Source: Noviherbaspirillum sp. L7-7A (GTDB lineage: Bacteria; Pseudomonadota; Gammaproteobacteria; Burkholderiales; Burkholderiaceae_D). From it: 64,000 nt of DNA. The translations under genes were made by a program, and so were the position numbers. The first letter of the stretch is position 1. The number at the start of each line of letters is the position of its first letter. The notes below the pieces were generated by a model. It made no database searches, was not told the DNA's origin, and saw only the letters and a program-made list of their open reading frames with translations. Below are positions 43,200-52,678 of this stretch, piece after piece. The stretch is taken from the NCBI RefSeq assembly GCF_019052805.1, contig NZ_JAHQRJ010000001.1:434001-498000 (forward strand), in the 5' to 3' direction.

Positions 43200-44164
43200 G
43201 GCGTGGAAAAATGATCAAAAGACTGCACCTGCAGCAATAACGGCTTGCCGGAGCGATCAATGAGTCGCAGTCCCGGTATCGCGTCCACAGTGCCTATCAG
43301 GGTCACTTCGCACTGGGCGCGCTGCGCGGCGGCATTGATTTCGGCCCGGGCAGACGGCGGTGCGGTAAAGCAGAGTTCATAGTCGTCTCCTCCCGCCATG
43401 GCGTAGTTGCGACGCATGGTACTTTCCTGCGTACGCAGTACAGCGCCGGCGGGGACGGCATCCACGTTCACGGTCGCGCCAACGCCAGAACGTTCAAGAA
43501 TGTGTCCGAGGTCACCGATCAAGCCATCGGAGATATCGATGGCGGCATGGGCGATGCCCCGTAGTGCCAGCCCGAGTGCAATCCGCGGCGTGGGCGCGTG
43601 CATGCGCAGGCCGGCTGCTGCAAGTTCGGCATCCGGCAAGCTGCACTCCCTGCGGTAGCCAGCCAGAGCCAGGCGTGCATCGCCCAAGGTACCCGAGACC
43701 CAGATATCGTCGCCTTCCCGGGCCTGGTCGCGGCGCAGCGCGAGGCCGGGCGGAACATGGCCAAACACGGTGATGCACAGGGTGAGCGGGCCCTTGGTGG
43801 TGTCGCCGCCAATGAGCTGGCAGCCATGTTCATCGGCCAGCGCAAACAGGCCGGCCGAGTAGTCTGCAAGCCAGGATTCATCGAGCGCTGGGAGGGCCAG
43901 CGCCAGGGTAAAGCCGACTGGCTTTGCGCCCATGGCAGCCAGATCGGACAGATTGACTGCCAGGCTTTTGTGCCCCAGCAGTCGCGCGTCGGCGCCCGGA
44001 AAGAAATGGCGGCCTTCCACCAGCATGTCGGAGGAAATGGCCAACTGCATGCCCGGTGCGGGCGCCAGCAGCGCGCAGTCGTCGCCCACGCCCAGATCGA
44101 CGCCACTGTTGGCAGACGGCGTGCGGGTGAAGTAACGGGAGATAAGGCTGAATTCGGAAAGCAT
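43196..44164 (-). CDS. thiL: Thiamine-monophosphate kinase
   Basis: A 322-residue ATP-dependent kinase that turns thiamine phosphate into thiamine pyrophosphate. ATG 44164 gives the MLSEFSLISRYF start; a longer in-frame start at 44281 adds 39 unconserved residues. Metal- and nucleotide-binding motifs are GVGDDCALL (near 24-32), SSDMLVEGRHF, GGDTTKGP and AIDISDGLIGDLGHI, with AGGDDYELCF near the C-terminus. Intact; it precedes pgpA in a coupled pair. Confidence 0.94.
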   Translation of the reverse strand: MLSEFSLISRYFTRTPSANSGVDLGVGDDCALLAPAPGMQLAISSDMLVEGRHFFPGADARLLGHKSLAVNLSDLAAMGAKPVGFTLALALPALDESWLADYSAGLFALADEHGCQLIGGDTTKGPLTLCITVFGHVPPGLALRRDQAREGDDIWVSGTLGDARLALAGYRRECSLPDAELAAAGLRMHAPTPRIALGLALRGIAHAAIDISDGLIGDLGHILERSGVGATVNVDAVPAGAVLRTQESTMRRNYAMAGGDDYELCFTAPPSARAEINAAAQRAQCEVTLIGTVDAIPGLRLIDRSGKPLLLQVQSFDHFSTP

Positions 44165-45050
44165 GCGCGATTGTACTTGAGCCGGTTCCGGCCGGACTAT
44201 GTGGCACGGCTGAAGCGACGTGGGACGCTTATTCACCCATTGGCCTGGCGGGGTGAGCCTTGGCATAGAACGCAGCGACATGCCATGGAAAGCCCGTTCA
44301 GTGCCAAGTGTTATCTATATGCTTGTTGCAGGCAGCAAGCCGGCCGGGGCGATTTCAGCTTGTCCAGATTGCCGATTCCGGCCAGATTGACCCCTGTATT
44401 ACGATGCTGTTCTTCGCTGTTGAAAAGTCACGATGCATCGCTGCCCTTGCAGAGCGCGTCTGCGGCTGCCGGTTCACATCGTATGCCGGCGCAAAGCAGG
44501 GCGGGGCTTTGCAAGACCTTGCTTATTCCTTGTTCCGGCGCCAATTGGCTCGGTTTTGCCTAAGCCAGTCAGAGCGGAAACATGCTAGCGGGAAGCCGCA
44601 ATGACTCCCTGGCAGGCTGTTGCGAAATACATTGTCACGCCTTGGCGGAAAACCTAGTTGCCTGGAAACGCTTTCCCAGCGATTTTAAGCGTAACTACGG
44701 TTGAGGTAGATAGTGAAAACCTTGAAAGTGGCATGGAAACAGCTGTTTACCAGCTGCTTGGAAAGGACGCTATTGCGTCACTGGATTGTTGGCGCGCGGT
44801 AAAAATCAACGGAAAGCATTCACACCGCGCGAATAGCGTCTACCACGTTGAGCGTAGCGTCTCCCTGGCCAGCCGTGCCGGCGCACATTGCATGCGCCGT
44901 GCCGCAATCCGCCGCAACGGGGGCAGGAACATGTTGCCAGACGCTCTAAATCAAGCTCAATCAAGCTGTTATCCATAGAGCCGAAAACCGGGGCCACCTC
45001 CTGCTGCTGCAGCTGCGCACTGCAGCCCTGGTCTGGCGCTGCTGCCGGAT
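44165..45050. other. Long gene-free stretch between thiL and the rubredoxin reductase
   Basis: About 890 bases. Short open frames exist on both strands but none matches a family I know, and none has a good ribosome site with coding-like third-position bias. No terminator with a T tract or repeat was identified. Possibly decayed coding sequence. Confidence 0.45.
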
Positions 45051-46247
45051 TCAGCCCGCGCTGTCCGCTGCCGGGCTCTTGCCCAGTTCCGCCATCAATA
45101 CCTGGCGGCTTGCGGCTTCGTGGTGCGACAGGCCAAATCCCGCAACCAGGCCTTCCGCATCGATAAAGCGGCATACGGTGCGGCCGCTTTCCTCGGTCGT
45201 GTGCCATCTGCCGCTTTCCAGCGCAGTTTGCGGCGGCGGCACCAGTGCCAGCGGGTAGCAGGGCGTCTTGACGATGACTGCCGCTGGCTTCAGATCGATA
45301 GCGGTTGGTGTGCCGGTCAGTGTTTTGGCAATGGCACGGCCGGCGTTGAGCAGGGGGGCGATATACGGCAGGATGCGGGTGACGCCATCGGCTTGCGTGT
45401 ATTCGGCGCAATCGCCCAGCGCATAGACGTCCGGCGCGCTGGTCTGGCCATAGGCATCGACCACGATGCCGCGATTGACCTTCAGCCCGGCAGCCTGGGC
45501 CAGTGCAGTGCTGGGTCGCAGGCCGACCGCTGACAGCACGATGTCGGCCTCCACCGTCTCGCCATTGGCCAGCGTGGCTTTCACCCCTTTTTCGCTGTGA
45601 TCGATCCGCGTCGCCGTTGTGCCCAGGCACAGCCTTACGCCCCGTGTCAGCAGCGCTGCCTGCAAACCCTCGGACAATGCCGGCGCGGCCAGCGCCGCCA
45701 GCGGCAGCGGATTGGGGTCGATCAGGGTGACGGCATGGCCGCCGCCAGCCAGGTCGTCCGCGAATTCGCAGCCGATCAGGCCGGCGCCCAGGATCATCAC
45801 CCGCGCCTGGCGTCCGGCTTCGGTCGCATCCAGCAGTTCGCGGAAGCGGGCATAGTCTTCCACGTGATTGACCGACATTACCTGCCCGGCGGCATCGCCC
45901 TGCAGCGGCAGACGGATCGGCTGGGCGCCGATGGCAAAGATCAGCTTGTCATAGTCGAGAACGCCGCCGCTGGTGGCGAGGGTTTTCTCGGCGGTATCGA
46001 TGCCGCTTACCGTGGTGGAGGTCAGGATGGTGGCGCCTATCTGCGCCGCAAGCTGGGTTGCGCTTTGCGTTATCAACTGGGCCGGCAGCTTTTTCTGGGC
46101 ATAGGCGTTGGACAGCATGGGCTTGGAATAGAAGCCGCCATCGTCCGCTGTGATGATGGTGATCGGCACTTCCTTGTCGAGCTTGCGCAATTCGCGGGCG
46201 GCGGTATAGCCGGCCATGCCGGCGCCAATGATGATGATCGGTTTCAT
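45051..46247 (-). CDS. NAD(P)H:rubredoxin reductase-like flavoprotein
   Basis: A 398-residue FAD-dependent pyridine nucleotide-disulphide family oxidoreductase of the rubredoxin-reductase type. The FAD loop IIGAGMAGYTAARELRKLD is at 6-24, the NAD(P)H loop ILGAGLIGCEFADDLAGGG near 150-168, and the second FAD motif APDVYALGDCAEY near 275-287. No redox-active CxxxxC pair is present, which fits electron transfer to rubredoxin or ferredoxin. The rubredoxin gene lies upstream (212 bases away) on the same strand, and rubrerythrin before that. ATG 46247 taken. Confidence 0.87.
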   Translation of the reverse strand: MKPIIIIGAGMAGYTAARELRKLDKEVPITIITADDGGFYSKPMLSNAYAQKKLPAQLITQSATQLAAQIGATILTSTTVSGIDTAEKTLATSGGVLDYDKLIFAIGAQPIRLPLQGDAAGQVMSVNHVEDYARFRELLDATEAGRQARVMILGAGLIGCEFADDLAGGGHAVTLIDPNPLPLAALAAPALSEGLQAALLTRGVRLCLGTTATRIDHSEKGVKATLANGETVEADIVLSAVGLRPSTALAQAAGLKVNRGIVVDAYGQTSAPDVYALGDCAEYTQADGVTRILPYIAPLLNAGRAIAKTLTGTPTAIDLKPAAVIVKTPCYPLALVPPPQTALESGRWHTTEESGRTVCRFIDAEGLVAGFGLSHHEAASRQVLMAELGKSPAADSAG

Positions 46248-46458
46248 GAAGCATCCTTGCAAAAAATGCGCGCCATGCCGATGACCGGGATGGCGCGCTT
46301 CAGTATCTTATTGTCTCGCAGCGAGAACGCGGGTTCGGCAGCAGTGAACCTGCGGATTCCGGAGCGCCAGTATAGCGGCTGCGTCAACGGCTGGCCTCAG
46401 CCCGGCCGGCCACGCATCATGGCCGTTGAGCCGGCTGACGGCCTTCGTCCGGCTGGCG

Positions 46459-46623
46459 TCAGATTTCCACCATCTCGAAATCGGCCTTGGAGACGCCGCA
46501 ATCCGGGCATTCCCAGTTGTCGGGAATGTCGTTCCAGCGGGTGCCGGCGGGGATGCCATCCTCCGGCATGCCGATGCTTTCATCGTAGACAAAGCCGCAA
46601 ACGACGCATTGATAGGTTTTCAT
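46459..46623 (-). CDS. Rubredoxin
   Basis: A 54-residue Fe(Cys)4 protein. The iron ligands are Cys6, Cys9 ([10 protein letters not shown]), Cys39 and Cys42 ([12 protein letters not shown]), in the canonical rubredoxin arrangement. The stretch [16 protein letters not shown] is typical of the family. A ribosome site AAGGGAA precedes ATG 46623. It should pass electrons from the flavoprotein to rubrerythrin, whose own rubredoxin domain is missing. Too short to stand out by length, but unmistakable by motif. Confidence 0.95.
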   Translation of the reverse strand: MKTYQCVVCGFVYDESIGMPEDGIPAGTRWNDIPDNWECPDCGVSKADFEMVEI

Positions 46624-46659
46624 TGGGTTCCCTTTGTTGAAGTTGAATTCATTGTGCCG

Positions 46660-47139
46660 TCAGGCGGCCTTGCCGAGCGCGTTCAGCACGTCGCGATAAT
46701 GGTTGGCGTGGCGCTCCTCAACCTTGGCCAGCGCGGCGAAGCGCTTGGCCGCCATTTCCAGGGTGCGACGGAAATTCTCGGCATGCTCCTTGGATTCGGC
46801 GATTTGCTCATCGAACTCCGCCACGGCAGCCTGATTGCCTTCTTCCACTGCAAGGTGGCGGAACTTCGGATACATCTCGGTATATTCGTACGTTTCTCCT
46901 TCGATCGCGATTTCCAGCGCTTTCGCAGGAGTCATCTTCGCCTTGGGATAAAGCAGATCGAGATGGCCGAAGGCATGCATGACTTCCTGGTCAGCGGTGG
47001 CTTCGAAGGCCTTCGCGACATCTTCGGCGCCGGCGGCACGCGCCAGCTTGGCGAAATAACGGTACTTGATATGCGCCATCGACTCGCCGGCAAACGCGGC
47101 TTCGAGGTTTTGCACCGTAACGGAATTGTGGTCGGCCAT
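46660..47139 (-). CDS. Rubrerythrin, short form without rubredoxin domain
   Basis: A 159-residue ferritin-like di-iron protein. Metal-ligand helices include AAFAGESMAHIKYRYFAKLA, ATADQEVMHAFGHLDLL, IEGETYEYTEMYPKF and KVEERHANHYRDVL. The usual C-terminal rubredoxin domain is absent; the separate rubredoxin gene lies 36 bases downstream. Rubrerythrin reduces hydrogen peroxide in low-oxygen conditions. ATG 47139 was chosen over a longer in-frame start. First gene of the rubrerythrin-rubredoxin-reductase set. Confidence 0.92.
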   Translation of the reverse strand: MADHNSVTVQNLEAAFAGESMAHIKYRYFAKLARAAGAEDVAKAFEATADQEVMHAFGHLDLLYPKAKMTPAKALEIAIEGETYEYTEMYPKFRHLAVEEGNQAAVAEFDEQIAESKEHAENFRRTLEMAAKRFAALAKVEERHANHYRDVLNALGKAA

Positions 47140-47375
47140 GATGTACTCCCTTATGAAATTAATTCGGCAAATCAGAATGGAGTGGATCATAGCCAAAATA
47201 AATCGATCTGCGAAATTGATTGTAGTTATCGAAGGGATAGCTTTCAAGAATATTCTTGGCAGAAATGTATTGCACCTTATTAACCAACTCTTGATTCGTG
47301 AAAATACCTATTAGTTCAATGTCAAGCGTCTGCTAAAATCGTCAGCTTTCCGTAAGAATTCATAGGAAGGTTGCA

Positions 47376-49688
47376 ATGGATACGCCGAACGACCAGAAAG
47401 AAGAAATTCGCCAGCAATTGCGCCAGGCGGCGCTCGAATATCATGAATTTCCGACTCCCGGAAAAATCAGCGTTACTCCCACCAAGCAACTGACCAACCA
47501 GCGCGACCTGTCGCTGGCCTATTCACCCGGCGTGGCAGCTGCCTGCGAGGAAATCGTGGTCGACCCGGCCAACGCGTTCCGCTATACCGCGCGTGGCAAC
47601 CTGGTTGCCGTGATTTCCAACGGTACCGCCGTCCTCGGGCTGGGCAATATCGGCGCGCTGGCTTCCAAGCCGGTGATGGAAGGCAAGGGCGTGCTGTTCA
47701 AGAAGTTCGCCGGCATCGATGTCTTCGACATCGAAGTCAATGAAACCGACCCCGACAAGCTGTGCGACATCATTGCCGCGCTGGAGCCGACCTTCGGCGG
47801 CGTCAACCTCGAAGACATCAAGGCGCCCGAGTGCTTCTACATCGAGCGCAAGCTGCGCGAGAAGATGAAGATCCCGGTCTTCCACGACGATCAGCATGGC
47901 ACTGCCATCATCGTTGGCGCCGCCATCCTGAATGGCCTGAAGGTGGTCGGCAAGGACATGAAGGAATGCAAGCTGGTCGTCAGCGGCGCCGGCGCGGCTG
48001 CGCTGGCCTGCCTGGACTTGCTGGTCGACCTCGGCTTCCCGATCGAGAACATCTGGGTCACCGACCTGGCCGGCGTGGTGTATTCCGGCCGCGTCGAACT
48101 GATGGACCCGGACAAGGCGCGCTTTGCGCAGCCGACCGAGGCCCGCAGCCTGAACGACGTGATCGCCGATGCCGACATCTTCCTCGGCCTGTCGGCCGGC
48201 GGCGTGCTGAAGCAGGACATGGTCATGAAGATGGCGCCGCGTCCGCTGATCCTGGCGCTGGCCAACCCGAATCCGGAAATCACGCCGGAAGACGTGAAGG
48301 CAGTGCGCAGCGACGCCGTGATCGCCACCGGCCGTTCGGACTACCCGAACCAGGTCAACAATGTGCTGTGCTTCCCGTACATCTTCCGCGGCGCGCTCGA
48401 TTGCGGCGCGACCACCATCACCCGCGACATGGAAATCGCCTCGGTGCATGCGATCGCGGGCCTGGCGCAGGAAGAGCAGTCCGACATCGTCGCCACCACC
48501 TACGGCATCACCAACCTGTCCTTCGGCCCGGAATACATCATCCCCAAGCCTTTCGATCCGCGCCTGATGGAGCGCATCGCGCTGGCGGTGGCCAAGGCGG
48601 CCGAGGCGGGCGGCGTTGCCGCACGCCCGATCCAGGATGTGCAGGCCTATACCGAACGCCTGCAGCAATTCGTCTACCGCAGCGGCACCTTCATGAAGCC
48701 GATCTTCGCGGTGGCCAAGAAGGCGCCGGCGGAACTGAAGCGCATCGTCTATGCCGAGGGCGAGGAAGAGAAAGTGCTGCGCGCGGTGCAGGTGGTGGTC
48801 GACGAGACCCTGGCCAAGCCTATCCTGGTGGGCCGTCCGGCCGTGCTGGCGCAGCGCATCGAGAAGTTCGGCCTGCGCCTGCGTCCGGGCGTGGACTTCG
48901 AGGTCATCAACCCCGAATATGACGAGCGTTTCCGCAGCTACTGGGAGACCTATCTGCAGATGACGATCAGGAAAGGCATCAGCCAGCAGTACGCCAAGCT
49001 GGAGATGCGCCGTCGTCATACGCTGATCGGCGCCATGATGGTCCACAAGGGCGATGCCGACGGCATGATCTGCGGCACCTACGGCACCACCGACGTGCAT
49101 CTGCGCTACATCGATCATGTGCTGGGCAAGCGCGAGGGCGTCAATGTCTATGCGGCGATGAATGCGCTGCTGCTGCAGGACCGCCAGATCATGATCGTCG
49201 ACACCCATGTCAACGAGAACCCGAGCGCCGAGCAGATCGCCGAGATCACGCTGCTGGCCGCCGAGGAAATGCGCCGCTTTGGCCTGATGCCGCGGGTGGC
49301 GCTGCTGTCGCATTCCAACTTCGGCACCAGCAACAGCGAGTCGGCAAGAAAGATGCGCACCGCGCTCGGCCTGCTGCGCGAGCTGGACCCGCAGCTGGAA
49401 GTCGACGGTGAAATGCATGGCGACACCGCATTGAACCCGGCGCTGCTGAAGCGCACCATGCCGGAAAGCAGCCTGAGCGGCGAAGCCAACCTGCTGGTGA
49501 TGCCCAACATCGACGCCGCCAACATTGCCTACAACCTGCTCAAGACCACGGCCGGCAACGGCATCGCGATCGGGCCGGTGCTGCTGGGTTGCGCCAAGCC
49601 GGTACATATCCTGACGCCGTCGGCCACCGTGCGCCGTATCGTGAACATGACGGCGCTGTGCGTGGTAGATGCGGTGTATCAGCGCTGA
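47376..49688 (+). CDS. maeB: NADP-dependent malic enzyme, PTA-fused
   Basis: A 770-residue protein with malic enzyme at residues 1-430 ([61 protein letters not shown]) and a phosphotransacetylase-like domain at 440-770 ([32 protein letters not shown]). It converts malate to pyruvate with NADP reduction; the second domain acts as an acetyl-CoA-sensing regulator in E. coli MaeB, not as an active transferase. Full length with both domains. A terminator follows. Confidence 0.96.
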   Translation: MDTPNDQKEEIRQQLRQAALEYHEFPTPGKISVTPTKQLTNQRDLSLAYSPGVAAACEEIVVDPANAFRYTARGNLVAVISNGTAVLGLGNIGALASKPVMEGKGVLFKKFAGIDVFDIEVNETDPDKLCDIIAALEPTFGGVNLEDIKAPECFYIERKLREKMKIPVFHDDQHGTAIIVGAAILNGLKVVGKDMKECKLVVSGAGAAALACLDLLVDLGFPIENIWVTDLAGVVYSGRVELMDPDKARFAQPTEARSLNDVIADADIFLGLSAGGVLKQDMVMKMAPRPLILALANPNPEITPEDVKAVRSDAVIATGRSDYPNQVNNVLCFPYIFRGALDCGATTITRDMEIASVHAIAGLAQEEQSDIVATTYGITNLSFGPEYIIPKPFDPRLMERIALAVAKAAEAGGVAARPIQDVQAYTERLQQFVYRSGTFMKPIFAVAKKAPAELKRIVYAEGEEEKVLRAVQVVVDETLAKPILVGRPAVLAQRIEKFGLRLRPGVDFEVINPEYDERFRSYWETYLQMTIRKGISQQYAKLEMRRRHTLIGAMMVHKGDADGMICGTYGTTDVHLRYIDHVLGKREGVNVYAAMNALLLQDRQIMIVDTHVNENPSAEQIAEITLLAAEEMRRFGLMPRVALLSHSNFGTSNSESARKMRTALGLLRELDPQLEVDGEMHGDTALNPALLKRTMPESSLSGEANLLVMPNIDAANIAYNLLKTTAGNGIAIGPVLLGCAKPVHILTPSATVRRIVNMTALCVVDAVYQR

Positions 49689-49706
49689 GCGCTTTGGGTT
49701 TTGAAC

Positions 49707-49738
49707 AAAAACCGCTGCTGAAGGCAGCGGTTTTTTTT
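49707..49738 (+). terminator. Rho-independent terminator after maeB
   Basis: Stem AAAACCGCTGC / GCAGCGGTTTT, 5-base loop, then a run of T. Confidence 0.87.
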
Positions 49739-49812
49739 GCCTTTTGTTTTATTTGCGTGGCAGGGTGGCCGGCGATGAAAATGGCTCTTGACGTGAAGGG
49801 AATGTCGCTCGC

Positions 49813-49843
49813 GTAGGAGGCAATACCCGAAGGGCATTGCACC
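49813..49843 (+). repeat. REP-like hairpin repeat, copy 1 (forward)
   Basis: Hairpin GCAAT-A-CCC / GGG-C-ATTGC with GAA loop and a central A.C mismatch, preceded by GTAGGA. Forms an inverted pair with copy 2, 52 bases away. Confidence 0.8.
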
Positions 49844-49895
49844 ATGGGTCGCAAACCGTAATAGTCATGTCGGCCGACTTCTTGATCGACTAATA

Positions 49896-49927
49896 GTGCA
49901 ATGCCCCTGCGGGGTATTGCACCCTAC
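49896..49927 (-). repeat. REP-like hairpin repeat, copy 2 (inverted)
   Basis: GTGCAAT-G-CCCC / GGGG-T-ATTGCAC with TGC loop, followed by CCTAC. Its reverse complement matches copy 1; the mid-stem pair is G.U on this strand. Confidence 0.85.
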
Positions 49928-49996
49928 GAACCTGCAGTTTTCGTACTTCGGTAGCGTTGTCACGGCGCCCTCAACGGCGCTTGAATGGCAACAGCC

Positions 49997-50314
49997 TTAT
50001 TCCCCCGCCAGCTTCAGGCCAATGATCCCGGCCACGATCAGCCCCACGCTGACCAGCCGTGCCGGGCTGGCGGATTCGCCGAACAGCACGATGCCAAGGA
50101 TGACTGTGCCGACCGCGCCCACGCCTACCCAGACCGCGTACGCTGTCCCCACCGGCAGGGCGCGCATTGCAACGCCAAGCAATCCTATGCTGACCAGCAT
50201 TGCAGCGGCGGTGCCGAGGCTGGGCCAGAGGCGGGTGAAGCCTTCGGTGTATTTGAGGCCAATGGCCCAGGCCACTTCGAACAGGCCGGCGATGATGAGA
50301 AGTATCCAGTCCAT
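49997..50314 (-). CDS. sugE: SMR family guanidinium exporter (SugE/Gdx type)
   Basis: A 105-residue four-helix transporter of the small multidrug resistance family. Glu13 in [21 protein letters not shown] is the proton/substrate residue; the motif [16 protein letters not shown] is typical of SugE/Gdx, which exports guanidinium, rather than EmrE. Later helices include [21 protein letters not shown]. Homodimer in the inner membrane. No guanidine riboswitch could be recognised in its leader. Divergent from fliC. Confidence 0.92.
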   Translation of the reverse strand: MDWILLIIAGLFEVAWAIGLKYTEGFTRLWPSLGTAAAMLVSIGLLGVAMRALPVGTAYAVWVGVGAVGTVILGIVLFGESASPARLVSVGLIVAGIIGLKLAGE

Positions 50315-50653
50315 GAATCCGTAAAGGCGACGCGCGCCGTTGAACGCAAAGCCTCAACGGTACGCAATCCGCGGCAATCGGTGAAGAGCGCAAGCAAGCC
50401 TTCTGCCTCGCTGCACATGGATGTGCCGTTTATGCAGGATTATTAAAGAATTTGCATCAGTTGCCGTTAAAGCCGGGCCATCAGGGCCGACTAGTCAACT
50501 GTCAAGTCTTTTTAAAAAAAACTTCAAAAAGTTCCTCAAGGTTTTTCAGGACCCTCCGTTAAGTAACTTGTAACCCGCAGGGAACGCCGAACAGGGCACC
50601 GAACGGGCTGGCTGAGTAGCCAGATTTCTTAACCAGTTTCTTAGGAGAACAGC
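50315..50653. promoter_or_regulatory. Divergent intergenic region sugE/fliC
   Basis: It holds the fliC promoter and a long 5' leader for fliC with an A/T-rich middle. The sugE leader (minus strand) has a small CCGTTGA/TCAACGG hairpin, but no ACGR loops of a guanidine-II riboswitch. Confidence 0.5.
50468..50493 (+). promoter_or_regulatory. Putative sigma-28 (FliA) promoter of fliC
   Basis: TAAA (50468-50471) and GCCGACTA (50486-50493; 6 of 8 against GCCGATAA) with start-to-start distance 18, one base short of the consensus 19. It gives a leader of about 150 bases before the fliC ATG at 50654, which has AGGAG at 50642. Confidence 0.6.
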
Positions 50654-52174
50654 ATGTCCGTTATCAATACCAACGTCGCTTCCCTGAATGCACAACGTAA
50701 CCTGAGCAGCTCGTCGGCTGGCCTCACGACTTCCCTGCAGCGCCTGTCTTCCGGCCTGCGCATCAACAGCGCCAAGGATGACGCCGCCGGCATGGCGATC
50801 TCGGAGCGCATGACCGCCCAGATCCGCGGCTCGAATCAAGCAGCTCGTAACGCCAACGACGGCATCTCGCTGGCGCAGACCGCCGAAGGCGACCTGGGCT
50901 CGATCTCCAACAACCTGCAGCGCATGCGTGAGTTGTCGGTGCAGGCAGCCAATGCTTCGAACAGCGATTCGGACCGTGCTGCGTTGCAGACCGAAGTCAC
51001 CGCGCTGAAGAGCGAGATTGACCGCGTTGCGAAGAACTCCTCGTTTAACGGCGTGAAGCTGCTGGATGGCTCGTTCAATGCACAGACCTTCCAGATCGGC
51101 GCGAACAACACTGACAACGACCGCATTACTGTCAACAAGATCGGCAGCGCACGTACGTCTGAACTGGGCAGCGCTGGCCAGTCGAGCAGCGCGAAGCTGA
51201 CCAGCGGCGCAACCACCGCTGCGCTTGCCGCCGGCGACTTGACCCTGAACGGCCAGCAGGTTGGCGCCTCCAACGTTGGCGCCGCGCCCGGTCAGTCGGC
51301 CGCCAGTGCCTACTCGGTTGCCAACGCGATCAATGCCGTATCGGCTCAAAGCGGTGTGACCGCAACCGCCAATTCGACCGCCGTACAAGGCAGCGCGGCC
51401 ACGGCTTTCACGGCGGTTGCTGCAAATACGTTCAATGTCAACGGCGTGGATGTCGGCGCGATCGCTGCCGGCACGACTGCTGCCGGCCAGGGCGCGAACG
51501 TTGCCGCCGCCATCAACAAGATCAGTTCCCAGACCGGCGTGACGGCGACTGCGGATGCCACAACTGGCGCAGTCAAGCTGACTGCTGCGGACGGTCGTGA
51601 CGTGGCGCTGGGAATGAATGGCAGTGCCGCCGATGCCGCAACTGCCACTGCAAACAAGACCGCACTGGATGCGCAGACCGGCTTGAGCATGGGCACGCAA
51701 TCCGTCACCGGCGGCACCGCCGGCGTAGCGGCTACCACCCACGGCACGGTTAGCCTGTCGAGCACGAGTTCCGCCGGCATCGTCGTCGGCGGCGCAAGCG
51801 TGGCAAAGGCTGGCCTGGCCACCGGCGTCACCGCTGCCACCACAGTGTCCTCGGTCTCAAGCGTCGAAAACATCGACATCTCCACCGCCGCCGGCGCCCA
51901 GAAAGCCCTGGAAGCCATCGACGGCGCGCTGAAGTCGATCAACGACAGCCGCTCCGACCTCGGCGCCCTGCAGAACCGCTTCGGCTCGGTGGTCTCCGGC
52001 CTGGCGACCACGACCGAGAACCTGTCGGCATCGCGTAGCCGCATCACCGATACCGACTTCGCTTCGGAGACCGCGAACATGACCCGCAGCCAGATCCTGC
52101 AGCAGGCCGGTACCGCGATGCTGGCCCAGGCCAACCAGCTGCCCAACAGCGTGATGTCGCTGCTGAGGGGTTAA
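50654..52174 (+). CDS. fliC: Flagellin
   Basis: A 506-residue filament subunit. The conserved N-terminal D0/D1 (SVINTNVASLNAQRNLS, LQRLSSGLRINSAKDDAAGMAIS) and C-terminal D1/D0 (ENLSASRSRITDTDFASETANM, ending SVMSLLRG) are intact. The centre (about residues 165-385) is a variable, Ala/Thr/Val-rich domain with little aromatic content, the surface-exposed part of the filament. It is secreted through the flagellar type III system. FlaG, FliD, FliT and FliS follow, the standard filament set. No cysteines. Confidence 0.97.
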   Translation: MSVINTNVASLNAQRNLSSSSAGLTTSLQRLSSGLRINSAKDDAAGMAISERMTAQIRGSNQAARNANDGISLAQTAEGDLGSISNNLQRMRELSVQAANASNSDSDRAALQTEVTALKSEIDRVAKNSSFNGVKLLDGSFNAQTFQIGANNTDNDRITVNKIGSARTSELGSAGQSSSAKLTSGATTAALAAGDLTLNGQQVGASNVGAAPGQSAASAYSVANAINAVSAQSGVTATANSTAVQGSAATAFTAVAANTFNVNGVDVGAIAAGTTAAGQGANVAAAINKISSQTGVTATADATTGAVKLTAADGRDVALGMNGSAADAATATANKTALDAQTGLSMGTQSVTGGTAGVAATTHGTVSLSSTSSAGIVVGGASVAKAGLATGVTAATTVSSVSSVENIDISTAAGAQKALEAIDGALKSINDSRSDLGALQNRFGSVVSGLATTTENLSASRSRITDTDFASETANMTRSQILQQAGTAMLAQANQLPNSVMSLLRG

Positions 52175-52217
52175 TCGCCGGGCTCGCCCGGTAACGTTTC
52201 AGGACGTTCTCTCGAAT

Positions 52218-52249
52218 AAAACGGAAAACGGGCGACTGTTTTCCGTTTT
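52218..52249 (+). terminator. Hairpin terminator between fliC and flaG
   Basis: A perfect 12-bp stem AAAACGGAAAAC / GTTTTCCGTTTT with an 8-base loop, 44 bases after the fliC stop. Allows high fliC output independent of downstream genes. Confidence 0.8.
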
Positions 52250-52272
52250 GTCATTAGCAGAAAGGGTGCATC

Positions 52273-52659
52273 ATGAACATCGCTCCAGTATCAGGCGCCG
52301 GTTTGTCGCCGCTCGCCACGCAGGGCGCAGACAACAAACAGACGGATCTGCAGCTGCGCGCGGCGCGGCAGCCGGAGGCCGTGAAGCAGCAGGAAGTGGC
52401 TGGTATCAGTACCGGCGCCGAAACGGCCGAAGCCGATCCGAAGGAAGTCAGGCAGCGGGTGGAAGAACTCAATGCCGCAATGAAGCAGCATGCCAGCAGC
52501 ATCCTGTTCTCCATCGACGAGGATTCGGGCCGCACCATCGTCAAGGTGGTCGACACCGACACCGATACCGTGCTGCGGCAATACCCGTCCAAGGAACTGC
52601 TGGCGATATCGAAGCAGATCGACAAGTTCCAGGGCATGTTCATCAAGACGCAGGCATAA
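52273..52659 (+). CDS. flaG: FlaG family flagellar protein
   Basis: A 128-residue protein. The C-terminal half is the FlaG domain: LFSIDEDSGRTIVKVVDTDTDTVLRQYPSKELLAISKQ. The N-terminal half is polar and disordered. FlaG influences filament length in several bacteria. It lies between fliC and fliD, 19 bases before the latter. Confidence 0.9.
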   Translation: MNIAPVSGAGLSPLATQGADNKQTDLQLRAARQPEAVKQQEVAGISTGAETAEADPKEVRQRVEELNAAMKQHASSILFSIDEDSGRTIVKVVDTDTDTVLRQYPSKELLAISKQIDKFQGMFIKTQA

Positions 52660-52678
52660 CACGCAAGGAGTATCGCAA

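Noticed and set aside
44658-44978. A 106-residue open frame between thiL and the rubredoxin reductase
   Set aside because: No ribosome site of note, no family pattern, and no coding-type bias; not reported as a gene.
44806-45630. A minus-strand frame with a CSCPRCG motif near 44,940
   Set aside because: Most of it overlaps the flavoprotein gene in another frame; the cysteines alone do not support a zinc protein.
47523-49607. A 694-residue open frame antisense to maeB
   Set aside because: His/Arg/Gln/Asp-rich translation typical of antisense frames in high-GC genes; no motifs.
50315-50450. Guanidine riboswitch before sugE
   Set aside because: Only one small hairpin in the leader, no pair of ACGR-loop hairpins and no ykkC-type core seen.
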